Assembly: GCA_015490435.1 (NCBI GenBank)
Contig: WFXV01000204.1
Location: 1 to 6,294, forward strand
Origin: Thermaceae bacterium
GTDB taxonomy: Bacteria > Deinococcota > Deinococci > Deinococcales > Marinithermaceae
DNA length: 6,294 nucleotides
Reading direction: 5' to 3'
The notes beneath the pieces were generated by a model. That model did no database searches. It saw only the letters and a program-made list of their open reading frames with translations, and was not told the DNA's origin. Every line of letters begins with the position of its first letter. Position 1 is the first letter of the stretch. Below are positions 1 to 5,328 of this stretch, in pieces. The translations under genes and the position numbers were made by a program.

Positions 1-139
1 CCCCCTCCGTCTCGAGGGGTCCCCTTTCTACCGGCGGGTTTGGAAAACGCTCGCCGAAGCCGCTATGGATGAGCGCCTCCCCCTCGGCCACCACGAAAAA
101 GGGGCCGAGCGGGGTGGAAACCCAGGCCGCGCCCCTCAA
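1..139 (-). CDS. Methylated-DNA-cysteine methyltransferase-like protein (MGMT/Ogt/ATL family), N-terminus only; C-terminus beyond left edge
   Basis: Reading leftward from a TTG at 139-137, the frame is open to the edge and gives 46 residues. They begin (M)RGAAWVSTPLGPFF and continue VVAEGEALIHSGFGERF. The pattern 'TPLG-hydrophobic strand-short turn-L-x-x-x-G-F-G' is the usual N-terminal beta-strand opening of O6-alkylguanine-DNA alkyltransferases and the related alkyltransferase-like (ATL) proteins. These accept alkyl groups from, or bind, O6-alkylguanine in DNA. The diagnostic PCHR (or, in ATLs, PWHR) active-site motif would lie left of position 1, so active enzyme and ATL cannot be told apart. 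The TTG start shares four bases (TTGA) with the stop codon of the pseudouridine synthase gene, an arrangement typical of translational coupling. No strong ribosome binding site is visible; a G-run (GGTGGGG) lies just upstream. Later GTG codons (94-89) are possible starts but would remove the TPLG strand. Family assignment rests on a short segment only. Confidence 0.6.
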   Translation of the reverse strand, partial: MRGAAWVSTPLGPFFVVAEGEALIHSGFGERFPNPPVERGPLETEG

Positions 140-828
140 AGCCCCACCGCCCGGTAAAGCACCGTTTCCTCTGCCTCGGAAAGGAGCCGGACCGCCCCAG
201 GGGCGAGGTCGCCGAGCTCGAGGGGCCCGAACCGCACCCGCACCAGCCGGAGCACCCTCCGGCCCACCGCGCGGAACATCCGCTTGACCTGGTGGTGCTT
301 GCCCTCCATGAGCGTGACCCGGGCGCGGGCGCCGGGAAGGGGGACGAGCTCGGCCGGGGCGAAGTCCAAAACGCCCGCCGCGAAGGCCCGGACGGCGTCC
401 TCACCCACAGGAGCGTCGAGCTCGACCTCGTAGACCTTCTCCACCTTCCAGCGGGGGTGGGTAAGGCGGTGGGCGAGCTCGCCGTCGGTGGTGAGGAGCA
501 AGAGCCCCTCCGCGTCCTTGTCGAGCCGGCCGGCTAGGCCGAACGCCTCCCGCCAGAGCGCCTCGGGGACGAGGTCCCGCACCGTGGGGTACCGGGGGTC
601 GCGGGTGGCGGAGAGCACCCCCGGCGGCTTGTGGACGAGAAGGTGCCAGTGCGCCCGGTAGCGGATCGGCTCGTCGTCCACGAAGACCGGGGTCGCATCC
701 GGGTCCACCCGTTCCTCGGGGCGGCGAGCCACCCGCTCCCCGATCCGGACCCGCCCGGCCTTGATAAGCTTCTTCGCCTCCTTACGGCTCCAGGGACCCT
801 GGGAGGCGAGCAGGCGATCGAGGCGCAT
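136..828 (-). CDS. rsuA: 16S rRNA pseudouridine synthase, RsuA family
   Basis: This 230-residue protein isomerises uridine to pseudouridine in rRNA. By family it acts on the small-subunit rRNA (E. coli RsuA modifies U516). Residues 1-58 form an S4 RNA-binding domain (MRLDRLLAS, SRKEAKKLIKAGRVRIG). The catalytic domain starts at HKPPG (66-70). The catalytic loop GRLDKDAEGLLLL (100-112) carries the nucleophile Asp103, and EGKHHQVKRMFRAVG (175-189) matches RsuA rather than RluB/E/F, whose motif usually reads RNRQV at this place. Length equals that of E. coli RsuA (231 aa). I chose ATG 828-826 because the protein then opens MRLD as in the family and an AGGGG (840-836) sits 7 bases upstream. A GTG two codons earlier (834-832) is open and would suit a leaderless transcript. 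The gene lies immediately after an intrinsic terminator and overlaps by four bases the alkyltransferase-like gene that follows. The exact target nucleotide is inferred from the family. Confidence 0.93.
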   Translation of the reverse strand: MRLDRLLASQGPWSRKEAKKLIKAGRVRIGERVARRPEERVDPDATPVFVDDEPIRYRAHWHLLVHKPPGVLSATRDPRYPTVRDLVPEALWREAFGLAGRLDKDAEGLLLLTTDGELAHRLTHPRWKVEKVYEVELDAPVGEDAVRAFAAGVLDFAPAELVPLPGARARVTLMEGKHHQVKRMFRAVGRRVLRLVRVRFGPLELGDLAPGAVRLLSEAEETVLYRAVGL

Positions 829-835
829 CGGCACG

Positions 836-840
836 CCCCT
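836..840 (-). promoter_or_regulatory. Ribosome binding site of rsuA (AGGGG)
   Basis: AGGGG lies 7 bases before the ATG at 828-826 but only one base before the alternative GTG at 834-832. The spacing therefore favours the ATG as start for a conventionally initiated mRNA. Confidence 0.5.
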
Positions 841-845
841 AGCCT
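840..845 (-). promoter_or_regulatory. Possible -10 element (TAGGCT) for rsuA
   Basis: TAGGCT fits the TANNNT -10 consensus and ends five bases before the GTG at 834-832 and eleven before the ATG at 828. This is the geometry of the very short or leaderless transcripts known from Deinococcus-Thermus bacteria. No good -35 element is visible, because that position falls in the terminator hairpin. The motif is short and could be chance. It matters because rsuA otherwise has no room for a promoter after the terminator. Confidence 0.25.
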
Positions 846-848
846 ACG

Positions 849-877
849 AAAAAAGGGCCCCGCTCCGGGCGGGGCCC
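849..877 (-). terminator. Rho-independent terminator after the PEGA-protein gene
   Basis: On the minus strand a perfect 9-bp G/C stem (GGGCCCCGC 877-869 pairing with GCGGGGCCC 863-855, five-base loop 868-864) is followed directly by six T (854-849). It lies 14 bases after the PEGA-gene stop codon, so it should end transcription of the run of genes coming from the right. The T-tract ends about 20 bases before the start of rsuA, so rsuA needs either read-through or its own promoter overlapping this region. Confidence 0.93.
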
Positions 878-891
878 CGAGGCCAGAGCGG

Positions 892-2112
892 TCAGTAGCG
901 CACCCGGCGCAGCTCGACCCGGATCACCAGGCGCTCGCCGGGCTCGAGCACCACCTCCTCGACGTAGGGCACGTAGCCCGGCGCCATCACCACCAGCCAG
1001 CGCCGCCCGCCCCGCACCGAGGCGGAGAACTGCCCGTCCTTGGTCCAGCCGAGCTCGTAGCCGTCGAGGAAGACCCGGGCGCGGACGTTGGTGCGCACCA
1101 CCAGGCGGGCCTTTTCGGGCGCGAGCCGGGCGTAGACGTAGGTGGTCTCGCCGGAGCGGACCCGGACCCGCTCGCGGTACTCGGCGTAGCCGGGAAGGGT
1201 GAGCCTGAGGTCGTAGGTGCCGGGCTCGAGCTCGAGCTCGAGCGGAGTCCGGCCGCGGTAGGCCCCGTCCAGGTAGACCCGCGCCCCCTCCGGCTTCGAG
1301 CGCACCGCGAGCCGCCCGGTCTCCACCTCGGGCAGGAGCCGGGCGTAGACCCGCACCCGCTCACCCGGCGCCACCCGCACACTCGCCCGGTAGGGGGCGT
1401 AGCCCGCCTTCCGCACCTCGACCTGGTGCCGGCCGGGGCTCACCGAGACGATGAGCGGGGTGCGGCCCAAGTAGTCGCCGTCCAGGTAAACCTGGGCCCC
1501 CGAGGGGTCGCTCCGCACGTCCAGGGTGGCGTTTTGGGGCGCCGGCGGCGGGGGCGGCGGCACCTCGCCGACCACCCGGAAGCGGGCCCAGTCGCTGGCC
1601 CAGTCGTTCCTGGGAAGGGGATCCACCACGATGGAGAGCGCCCTGGAAAGCGCCCTGAGCCCGCGGATCTTGACCTCGCCGCGCTCCAGGTCCCCGATCT
1701 CCCGGGAGGTCAGCGGCCGCTTGGTGGCGATCGCGAGCACCAGCTCCTCCCCCGGCGGCCCGTCTATGGTGAAGCGGTAGCGGGCCCCGGGCTGCGGGAA
1801 GCGCCGGGTCTCGCCGGGCTTCAAGCGGTTCCGGCGGTCGTAGGGGTTGGGCAAGAAGAGATCGATCTCGCCGTTCGGTTTGACGTCGAAGAGGTAGACG
1901 TAGGCCTCCCGGGTGACCGAGACGTAGACGTAGATGGGGTCGCCGATCCGGTAGGTGGCGTTCCCGGTCTTCCCGGGATCCCGGTCCACCCAGACCTTGA
2001 CCTTGAGGTCGCCGGGGACCGGGTTCACCACGATCCCCTGCGGGGTGATCTTGGCCCCGGCGAAGGCCAGCGCAAAGAGGAAGAAAAGCGGGGCAAAGAG
2101 CAGGCGTTTCAC
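892..2112 (-). CDS. Secreted DUF4384 / triple PEGA-repeat protein
   Basis: This 406-residue protein has no assigned function. Residues 1-20 are a signal peptide (MKRLL, then a hydrophobic core, then AFAGA), so it is exported. Residues about 38-165 form a DUF4384-type beta domain with the family hallmarks GDPIYVYVSV, YVYLFDVKPNGEIDLFLPN and GPPGEELVLAIAT. A hexaproline linker (185-190) leads to three PEGA-type beta repeats at about 196-260, 267-331 and 335-402. Repeats 1 and 2 share VYLDG-x-Y-x-GRTPL, a central PG turn and an x-GY-A-x-Y strand. Repeat 3 has lost the PEGA tetrapeptide and the TPL. PEGA repeats are usually carried by surface or periplasmic proteins and are thought to bind partners or the envelope. 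The GTG start (2112-2110) has a perfect AAGGAGG 7 bases upstream. It is the last gene of the run and 72 bases behind accA. There is no LPxTG, SLH or C-terminal membrane segment, so how it is retained is unknown. Confidence 0.9.
   Translation of the reverse strand: MKRLLFAPLFFLFALAFAGAKITPQGIVVNPVPGDLKVKVWVDRDPGKTGNATYRIGDPIYVYVSVTREAYVYLFDVKPNGEIDLFLPNPYDRRNRLKPGETRRFPQPGARYRFTIDGPPGEELVLAIATKRPLTSREIGDLERGEVKIRGLRALSRALSIVVDPLPRNDWASDWARFRVVGEVPPPPPPAPQNATLDVRSDPSGAQVYLDGDYLGRTPLIVSVSPGRHQVEVRKAGYAPYRASVRVAPGERVRVYARLLPEVETGRLAVRSKPEGARVYLDGAYRGRTPLELELEPGTYDLRLTLPGYAEYRERVRVRSGETTYVYARLAPEKARLVVRTNVRARVFLDGYELGWTKDGQFSASVRGGRRWLVVMAPGYVPYVEEVVLEPGERLVIRVELRRVRY
907..1527 (-). repeat. Three tandem PEGA domains (protein-level repeat)
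   Basis: The three repeat units are encoded at 1527-1333, 1314-1120 and 1110-907. Units 1 and 2 are clearly homologous (about 65 residues each, matching VRSDPSGAQVYLDG against VRSKPEGARVYLDG). Unit 3 aligns through its RVFLDG and APGYVPY strands but is diverged in the turn. They are separated by short linkers (PEVET, APEK). Confidence 0.85.
1224..1243. repeat. Short tandem hexanucleotide repeat (GCTCGA x3)
   Basis: Three perfect GCTCGA copies plus two further bases lie inside PEGA repeat 2 and encode the alternating LELELE strand of that domain. Because the unit is six bases, slippage would add or remove two residues without a frameshift. It is most simply explained by CTC-GAG codon preference. 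Confidence 0.6.
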
Positions 2113-2119
2113 GGCCTCA

Positions 2120-2126
2120 CCTCCTT
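2120..2126 (-). promoter_or_regulatory. Strong ribosome binding site of the PEGA-protein gene
   Basis: AAGGAGG (extended on the 3' side to AAGGAGGTGAG) is fully complementary to the 16S rRNA tail and lies exactly 7 bases before the GTG start at 2112. It is the best Shine-Dalgarno sequence in the window and fixes the start codon. Confidence 0.9.
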
Positions 2127-2142
2127 CCCCCTCATGCTAAGA

Positions 2143-2155
2143 GCTCCTCGAAGGA
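2143..2155 (-). other. Small hairpin between accA and the PEGA-protein gene
   Basis: CTCCT-TCG-AGGAG forms a 5-bp stem with a 3-base loop in the 72-base gap. It has no T-tract, so it is not a convincing terminator. It could be an mRNA-processing or stabilising element, or chance. A TAGCAT (2139-2134) just downstream resembles a -10 element but lacks a recognisable -35. Confidence 0.3.
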
Positions 2156-2184
2156 GATCCAGGTTGGAAGCGCTGAACGTTCCT

Positions 2185-3135
2185 TCAGGTTTCGGCAAAG
2201 GCCCCGAGCGCGCGGAACTTCCGGTAGCGATCCCACCAAAGGGCCTCGGCGTCCAGGCCCTCGAGCTCGCCGAGCACCTCAACGAGCGCCTCCCTCAGGG
2301 CCCGGACCGCCCCCTCGGGGTTTCGGTGCGCCCCGCCCCCGGGCTCGGGGACGACCCGGTCCACCACCCCGAGCTCGAGGAGGTCCTTGGCGGTGAGCTT
2401 GAGCGCCGCCGCCGCCTTCTCGGCCTCCTTGGCGTCGCGCCAGAGAATGGCGGCGCAGGACTCGGGGCTGATCACCGAGTACCAGGCGTTCTCCATGATC
2501 AAGACCCGGTTCCCCACCCCGATCGCGAGCGCCCCGCCGGAGCCGCCCTCGCCCAGGATCACCGCTACCGCCGGGACCTTGAGCCGGCTCATCCGCTGGA
2601 TCGAGCGGGCGATCACCCAAGCTTGGCCCCGCTCCTCAGCGCTGATCCCGGGGTAGGCCCCGGGGGTGTCGATGAAGGCCAAAAAGGGCAGCCCCTCGCG
2701 GTCGGCCAGGTCCATCAGCCGCATCGCCTTGCGGTAGCCCTCGGGGTGGGGCATCCCGAAGTTACGGGCGATGTTCTCCTTGGTGTTCCGGCCCTTTTGG
2801 TGGCCGACGAAGACCACCCGCCGGCCCTCGAAGCGGGCGAGCCCCCCGACAATCGCGGGGTCGTCGGCGAAGGCGCGGTCGCCCCGGAGCTCGAAGAACT
2901 CCTCAAAAAGCCGCTCGGCAACGTCGAGCGTGGTGGGCCGGCCCGGGGCCCGGGCGAGCTGCACCCGCTGCCAGGGGGTGAGCCCCTCGAAGATCTCGCG
3001 CTCGAGCCGGGCGAGCTTGGCCTTCAAAAGCCCGATCTCCTCCGAGAGGTCGAGGTTTTGCTCCCGCGCGGTGGCCTCGAGCGCGCGGATCTTCTCCTCG
3101 AGCTCGATCAGGGGACGCTCGAACTCAAGCGGCAT
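2185..3135 (-). CDS. accA: Acetyl-CoA carboxylase carboxyltransferase, alpha subunit
   Basis: This 316-residue protein is the usual AccA length (about 317-320). Together with AccD it forms the carboxyltransferase that moves the carboxyl group from biotin on AccB to acetyl-CoA, giving malonyl-CoA for fatty-acid synthesis in the cytoplasm. Residues 8-50 are the typical N-terminal helical segment. The crotonase-fold core shows GHQKGR (111-116), FGMPHPEGYRKAMRLM (126-141), DTPGAYPG (156-163), GEGGSGGALA (195-204) and YSVISPE (219-225), all hallmark AccA motifs. The C-terminus ends in the usual helical tail (WWDRYRKFRALG). The ATG start (3135-3133) lies inside the last codons of accD, so the genes overlap by 11 bases. 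A purine-rich GGGGGAAG upstream, within accD, serves as ribosome binding site. The overlap suggests coupled translation of a subunit needed in equal amounts. The biotin carboxylase and carrier genes (accC, accB) are not in this window. Confidence 0.97.
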   Translation of the reverse strand: MPLEFERPLIELEEKIRALEATAREQNLDLSEEIGLLKAKLARLEREIFEGLTPWQRVQLARAPGRPTTLDVAERLFEEFFELRGDRAFADDPAIVGGLARFEGRRVVFVGHQKGRNTKENIARNFGMPHPEGYRKAMRLMDLADREGLPFLAFIDTPGAYPGISAEERGQAWVIARSIQRMSRLKVPAVAVILGEGGSGGALAIGVGNRVLIMENAWYSVISPESCAAILWRDAKEAEKAAAALKLTAKDLLELGVVDRVVPEPGGGAHRNPEGAVRALREALVEVLGELEGLDAEALWWDRYRKFRALGAFAET

Positions 3136-3979
3136 CCACTTCCCCCGGGTAAAGCAGACTGAGCACCCGCACGAGCTCCGGCTTCAGCTTGCGGCGGTCC
3201 ACCACCGCGTCCAGCATCCCGTGCTTCAAGAGGAACTCCGAGCGCTGGAACCCCTCGGGGAGGTCCTGGCGGATCGTCTGCTTGATCACCCTAGGCCCGG
3301 CGAAACCAATGAGCGCCCCGGGCTCGGCGAAGATCACGTCGGCGAGGGTGGCGAAACTCGCGGTCACCCCGCCGGTGGTGGGGTCGGTGAGGATGGAGAC
3401 GTAGGGCAGGCGCTTTTGAAAGACGAACTCGAGCGCCATGGTGGTCTTCGCCATCTGCATCAGGGAGAGCGCGCCCTCCTGCATCCGGGCCCCGCCGGAG
3501 GCGGTGACGATCACCAGGGCCCGGTCCTCCTCCGCCGCGAGCTCGGCCCCCCGGGCGATCTCCTCCCCCACCACCGAGCCCATCGAGCCCCCAGCGAAGG
3601 CGTAGTCCATCACGAGGAGCACGCTGGGCACCCCTCCAATCTTGGCCCGGCCGCCATAGATCGCGTCGGGGCGGCCGGTCTTTTGCTGGTAGCGGGCGAG
3701 CCGCTCGGGGTAGGGCTCGGTGTCCACGAAGCCCAAGGGGTCCACCGGTCGGATCTTCCCGGTGGTGGCCTCGAAGCTCCCCTCGTCGGCGAGGATCTTC
3801 ACCCAGTCCTCGACCGGGATCCGGTGATGGTAGCCGCAGTGGGGGCAGACACCGAGGTTTTGCTCCAGGTCCTTCTTATAGAGCTGGGCGCCGCAATTCT
3901 CGCAGCGGATCCAGAGCTCGGGCACTTCCCGGCCCTCGCCGCGCGTGCGCCGGCGGCGAAAGAGGCGTTCGATGGCCAT
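3125..3979 (-). CDS. accD: Acetyl-CoA carboxylase carboxyltransferase, beta subunit
   Basis: This 284-residue protein is the zinc-containing partner of AccA in the carboxyltransferase that makes malonyl-CoA. A basic N-terminus (RLFRRRRTR) precedes a four-cysteine zinc ribbon, CENC (26-29) and CPHC (45-48), then the crotonase-type core with VVMDYAFAGGSMG-like strand (LLVMDYAFAGGSMGS, 121-135), SGGARMQEG (161-169), LTDPTTGGVTASFA (197-210) and GFAGPRVI (225-232). The reading frame stays open far upstream (to about 4675) through the bactofilin and peptidase genes. Protein homology and the ribosome binding site fix ATG 3979-3977 as the start: MAIERLFRRR matches known AccD N-termini, and GAGGAGGG (3990-3983) lies just before it. 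The start shares one base with the bactofilin stop (TAATG), and the end overlaps accA by 11 bases, so translation of the three genes is probably coupled. Confidence 0.97.
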   Translation of the reverse strand: MAIERLFRRRRTRGEGREVPELWIRCENCGAQLYKKDLEQNLGVCPHCGYHHRIPVEDWVKILADEGSFEATTGKIRPVDPLGFVDTEPYPERLARYQQKTGRPDAIYGGRAKIGGVPSVLLVMDYAFAGGSMGSVVGEEIARGAELAAEEDRALVIVTASGGARMQEGALSLMQMAKTTMALEFVFQKRLPYVSILTDPTTGGVTASFATLADVIFAEPGALIGFAGPRVIKQTIRQDLPEGFQRSEFLLKHGMLDAVVDRRKLKPELVRVLSLLYPGEVDAA

Positions 3980-4353
3980 TAGCCCTCCTCGTGAGCCGGG
4001 GCCTCCAGAGCGGGGACCTCGCCGGTCACGCTCCGCCCCACGAAGACCGCGCCGGCCTCGATGTCGAGCGCCTTCGCGCTGATGTCGCCCTCGAGCCGGC
4101 CGGTCTTGGTGAGGACCAGCTTGCCGTCGGCCAGCACCCGGGCCTTGACCTCGCCGTTGATGACCACGTTCCGGGCCCGGACCTCCTCGCCCTCGATGCG
4201 GCCGGTGGGGGCGACCTCGAGGTCCCCCTCGACGAAGAGCGAGCCGCGCACGGTGCCGTCCACCCGCACCCCGCCCTGGGCGTGGAGGTTGCCCTCGATC
4301 AGGGTGCCAGGGCCGATGAAGGTGATGCCGGAAGGACGCTTCCTCGCCAACAT
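3979..4353 (-). CDS. Bactofilin (polymerising cytoskeletal beta-helix protein)
   Basis: This 124-residue protein is normal size for a bactofilin. Bactofilins self-assemble without nucleotide into filaments that localise cell-wall and shape enzymes, often at the membrane. After a short N-terminal tail (MLARKRPSGITFIGPG), residues 17-110 are a right-handed beta-helix with the family's repeating G-x-[LV]-x-[VI/A] pattern. Examples are IEGNLHAQGGVRVDGTVRGSL, read in pieces from 19 to 39, GRIEGEEVRARNVVINGEV (51-69) and GRLEGDISAKALDIE (85-99). A short acidic tail (ALEAPAHEEG) follows. The hydrophobic/basic N-terminal tail is the expected membrane-contact segment. The ATG (4353-4351) has GGAGG only two bases before it. 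The next codon is TTG (4350-4348), which would be spaced 5 bases from that site, so the true start may be one codon later. The gene sits 11 bases behind the M23 peptidase and overlaps accD by one base. A bactofilin next to an M23 peptidase is a recurrent pair. Confidence 0.92.
   Translation of the reverse strand: MLARKRPSGITFIGPGTLIEGNLHAQGGVRVDGTVRGSLFVEGDLEVAPTGRIEGEEVRARNVVINGEVKARVLADGKLVLTKTGRLEGDISAKALDIEAGAVFVGRSVTGEVPALEAPAHEEG
3983..3990 (-). promoter_or_regulatory. Ribosome binding site of accD inside the bactofilin gene
   Basis: GAGGAGGG is built from the last Glu-Glu-Gly codons of the bactofilin gene and its GGAGG core ends four bases before the accD ATG. It decides the accD start against the much longer open frame upstream and implies that ribosomes finishing the bactofilin arrive at the accD start. 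Confidence 0.8.
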
Positions 4354-4355
4354 GC

Positions 4356-4360
4356 CCTCC
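4356..4360 (-). promoter_or_regulatory. Ribosome binding site of the bactofilin gene
   Basis: GGAGG in the 11-base gap between the peptidase stop codon and the bactofilin ATG. The two-base spacing to ATG 4353 is unusually tight, whereas the TTG codon that follows is at a better five bases. Confidence 0.55.
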
Positions 4361-4364
4361 CAGT

Positions 4365-5300
4365 TTACCGGCCGGCGACGCGCCAGCTGAGATAGGGCCT
4401 CGGGTCCACCGCCCGGCCGCGGACGTAGACCGAGTAGTGCACGTGGGGGCCGGTGGAGCGCCCGGTGGAGCCCACGTAGCCGATGACCTGACCGCGTTTG
4501 ACGTACTGCCCCCGGCGCACCGCGATCCGCGACATGTGGCCGTAGAGGGTCTGGTAGCCGTAGCCGTGGTCGATCTTGACGTAGCGGCCGAAGATCCGCG
4601 ACCAGCCCGCCTCGACCACCCGGCCGGGAGCGGTGGCGTAGATCCGGGTGCCGTACCAGGCGGGGAGGTCCACACCGTCGTGGAACTCGTAGCCGCGGCC
4701 GAAGGGGTTTTTCCGCACCCCGAAGCCGCTCGCGATGTAGCTCCGGACCCTTAGCGGCCAGCCCCTCGGGGTCGCGGCCTCGCGCTTCAGGGTGCGGTCG
4801 AGCGCCGGGGCCACCTCGCCCTTGAGCTCCTTTTGCATCGCCTGGATGCGGGCCTCGAGGGCGGCGAAGAGCTCGCCGGTATCGGCGGGGCGGCCCGCGC
4901 CTAGGGGCTCATCTTGGGCTTTTTTTTCCTCCACCTTGAGCCCGGCGCGCTTCCTCAGCGCCTTGAGCTCGGTCTCGAAGGCGTCGAGGCGCTCGAGCAT
5001 CTCGGCCGCCTTCTCGGCGAGCGCCTGGTTTTCCTGCTCCTTCTCCACCAGGGCGCCGGAGAGCTCGCGGACCTGGTGGGAAAGCGCCCGCACCTCGGCC
5101 TCGAGCGCCTGGGCGCGCTCCGCGGAGCGGAGGAGGTAAAAGGTGAGCCCTCCCCACAAAACCAGGGTGAGGAGGAAAAAGAGCGGGGCCAGCGGGGAAA
5201 AGGAGAAGCTAAACGGAGCCCGCCCGGTGCGGGTGATCAAGACCTGATAGCGGGCAGGTAGCTTGATACGACGCGGCACGATAGGCCCCCACGCCAGCAT
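4365..5300 (-). CDS. Membrane-anchored M23 (LytM-type) peptidoglycan endopeptidase
   Basis: This 311-residue protein is a probable zinc peptidase that cuts peptide cross-links of the cell wall. A cytoplasmic basic N-terminus (about 1-36, with RYQVLITRTGRAP) precedes one membrane helix (about 37-57, APLFFLLTLVLWGGLTFYLL). A long coiled coil (about 58-120) and a second helical stretch (143-172) follow, and then the M23 domain (about 185-305). All metal and catalytic residues are present: His207 and Asp211 in HDGVD, His255 in LYGH, and His286/His288 in GPHVH. It should therefore be active, not a degenerate EnvC/NlpD-type activator. The ATG at 5300 has only a G/C-rich upstream sequence. A GTG seven codons in (5279-5277), preceded by GGGGG, would give 304 residues beginning MPRRIKLPARY and is a credible alternative. 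The next gene, 11 bases downstream, is a bactofilin, which commonly positions such peptidases. Confidence 0.93.
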   Translation of the reverse strand: MLAWGPIVPRRIKLPARYQVLITRTGRAPFSFSFSPLAPLFFLLTLVLWGGLTFYLLRSAERAQALEAEVRALSHQVRELSGALVEKEQENQALAEKAAEMLERLDAFETELKALRKRAGLKVEEKKAQDEPLGAGRPADTGELFAALEARIQAMQKELKGEVAPALDRTLKREAATPRGWPLRVRSYIASGFGVRKNPFGRGYEFHDGVDLPAWYGTRIYATAPGRVVEAGWSRIFGRYVKIDHGYGYQTLYGHMSRIAVRRGQYVKRGQVIGYVGSTGRSTGPHVHYSVYVRGRAVDPRPYLSWRVAGR

Positions 5301-5308
5301 GACACGGG

Positions 5309-5321
5309 CCCCGAGCCGGGG
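5309..5321 (-). other. Small GC hairpin between the phosphorylase and peptidase genes
   Basis: CCCCG-GCT-CGGGG forms a 5-bp stem in the 28-base gap. There is no T-tract, so transcription probably continues. Its right arm contains the only G-run near the ATG at 5300, so if folded it could hide that ribosome binding site. It is short and may be chance in GC-rich DNA. Confidence 0.3.
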
Positions 5322-5328
5322 TCAAGGA

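Noticed and set aside
63..404. A 113-codon minus-strand frame overlapping the end of rsuA
   Set aside because: Arg/Ser/Pro-rich shadow of rsuA. The TTG-started frame from 139 gives the credible protein in this region.
2134..2162. Promoter for the PEGA gene (TAGCAT as -10)
   Set aside because: The hexamers 17-18 bases upstream (CTGGAT, CCTGGA) do not resemble TTGACA and the gap is short. A promoter is possible but not supported strongly enough to annotate.
2173..2188. Inverted repeat CTGAA/TTCAG with the palindrome GAACGTTC at the accA stop codon, as operator or terminator
   Set aside because: Only a 5-bp A/T-containing stem with no T-tract, and no second copy in the window to suggest a regulator site.
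631..3162. An 843-codon open frame on the plus strand opposite rsuA, the PEGA gene and accA
   Set aside because: It is the antisense mirror of well-recognised minus-strand genes. Its translation is low-complexity (rich in Pro, Gly, His, Arg, Leu), crosses three unrelated genes and has no recognisable domain. Strong G/C third-position bias makes such frames free of stops.
2771..3982. A 403-codon open frame on the plus strand opposite accA and accD
   Set aside because: Shadow of accA/accD. It switches abruptly from Ser/Arg-rich to His/Gly-rich composition at the accA/accD junction, as expected for a mirror frame.
3980..4675. Upstream extension of the accD frame through the bactofilin and peptidase genes, possibly a fusion protein
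   Set aside because: The upstream part is Arg/Gly/Pro-rich out-of-frame translation of the bactofilin and M23 genes. The accD ATG at 3979 has its own ribosome binding site and matches known AccD N-termini.
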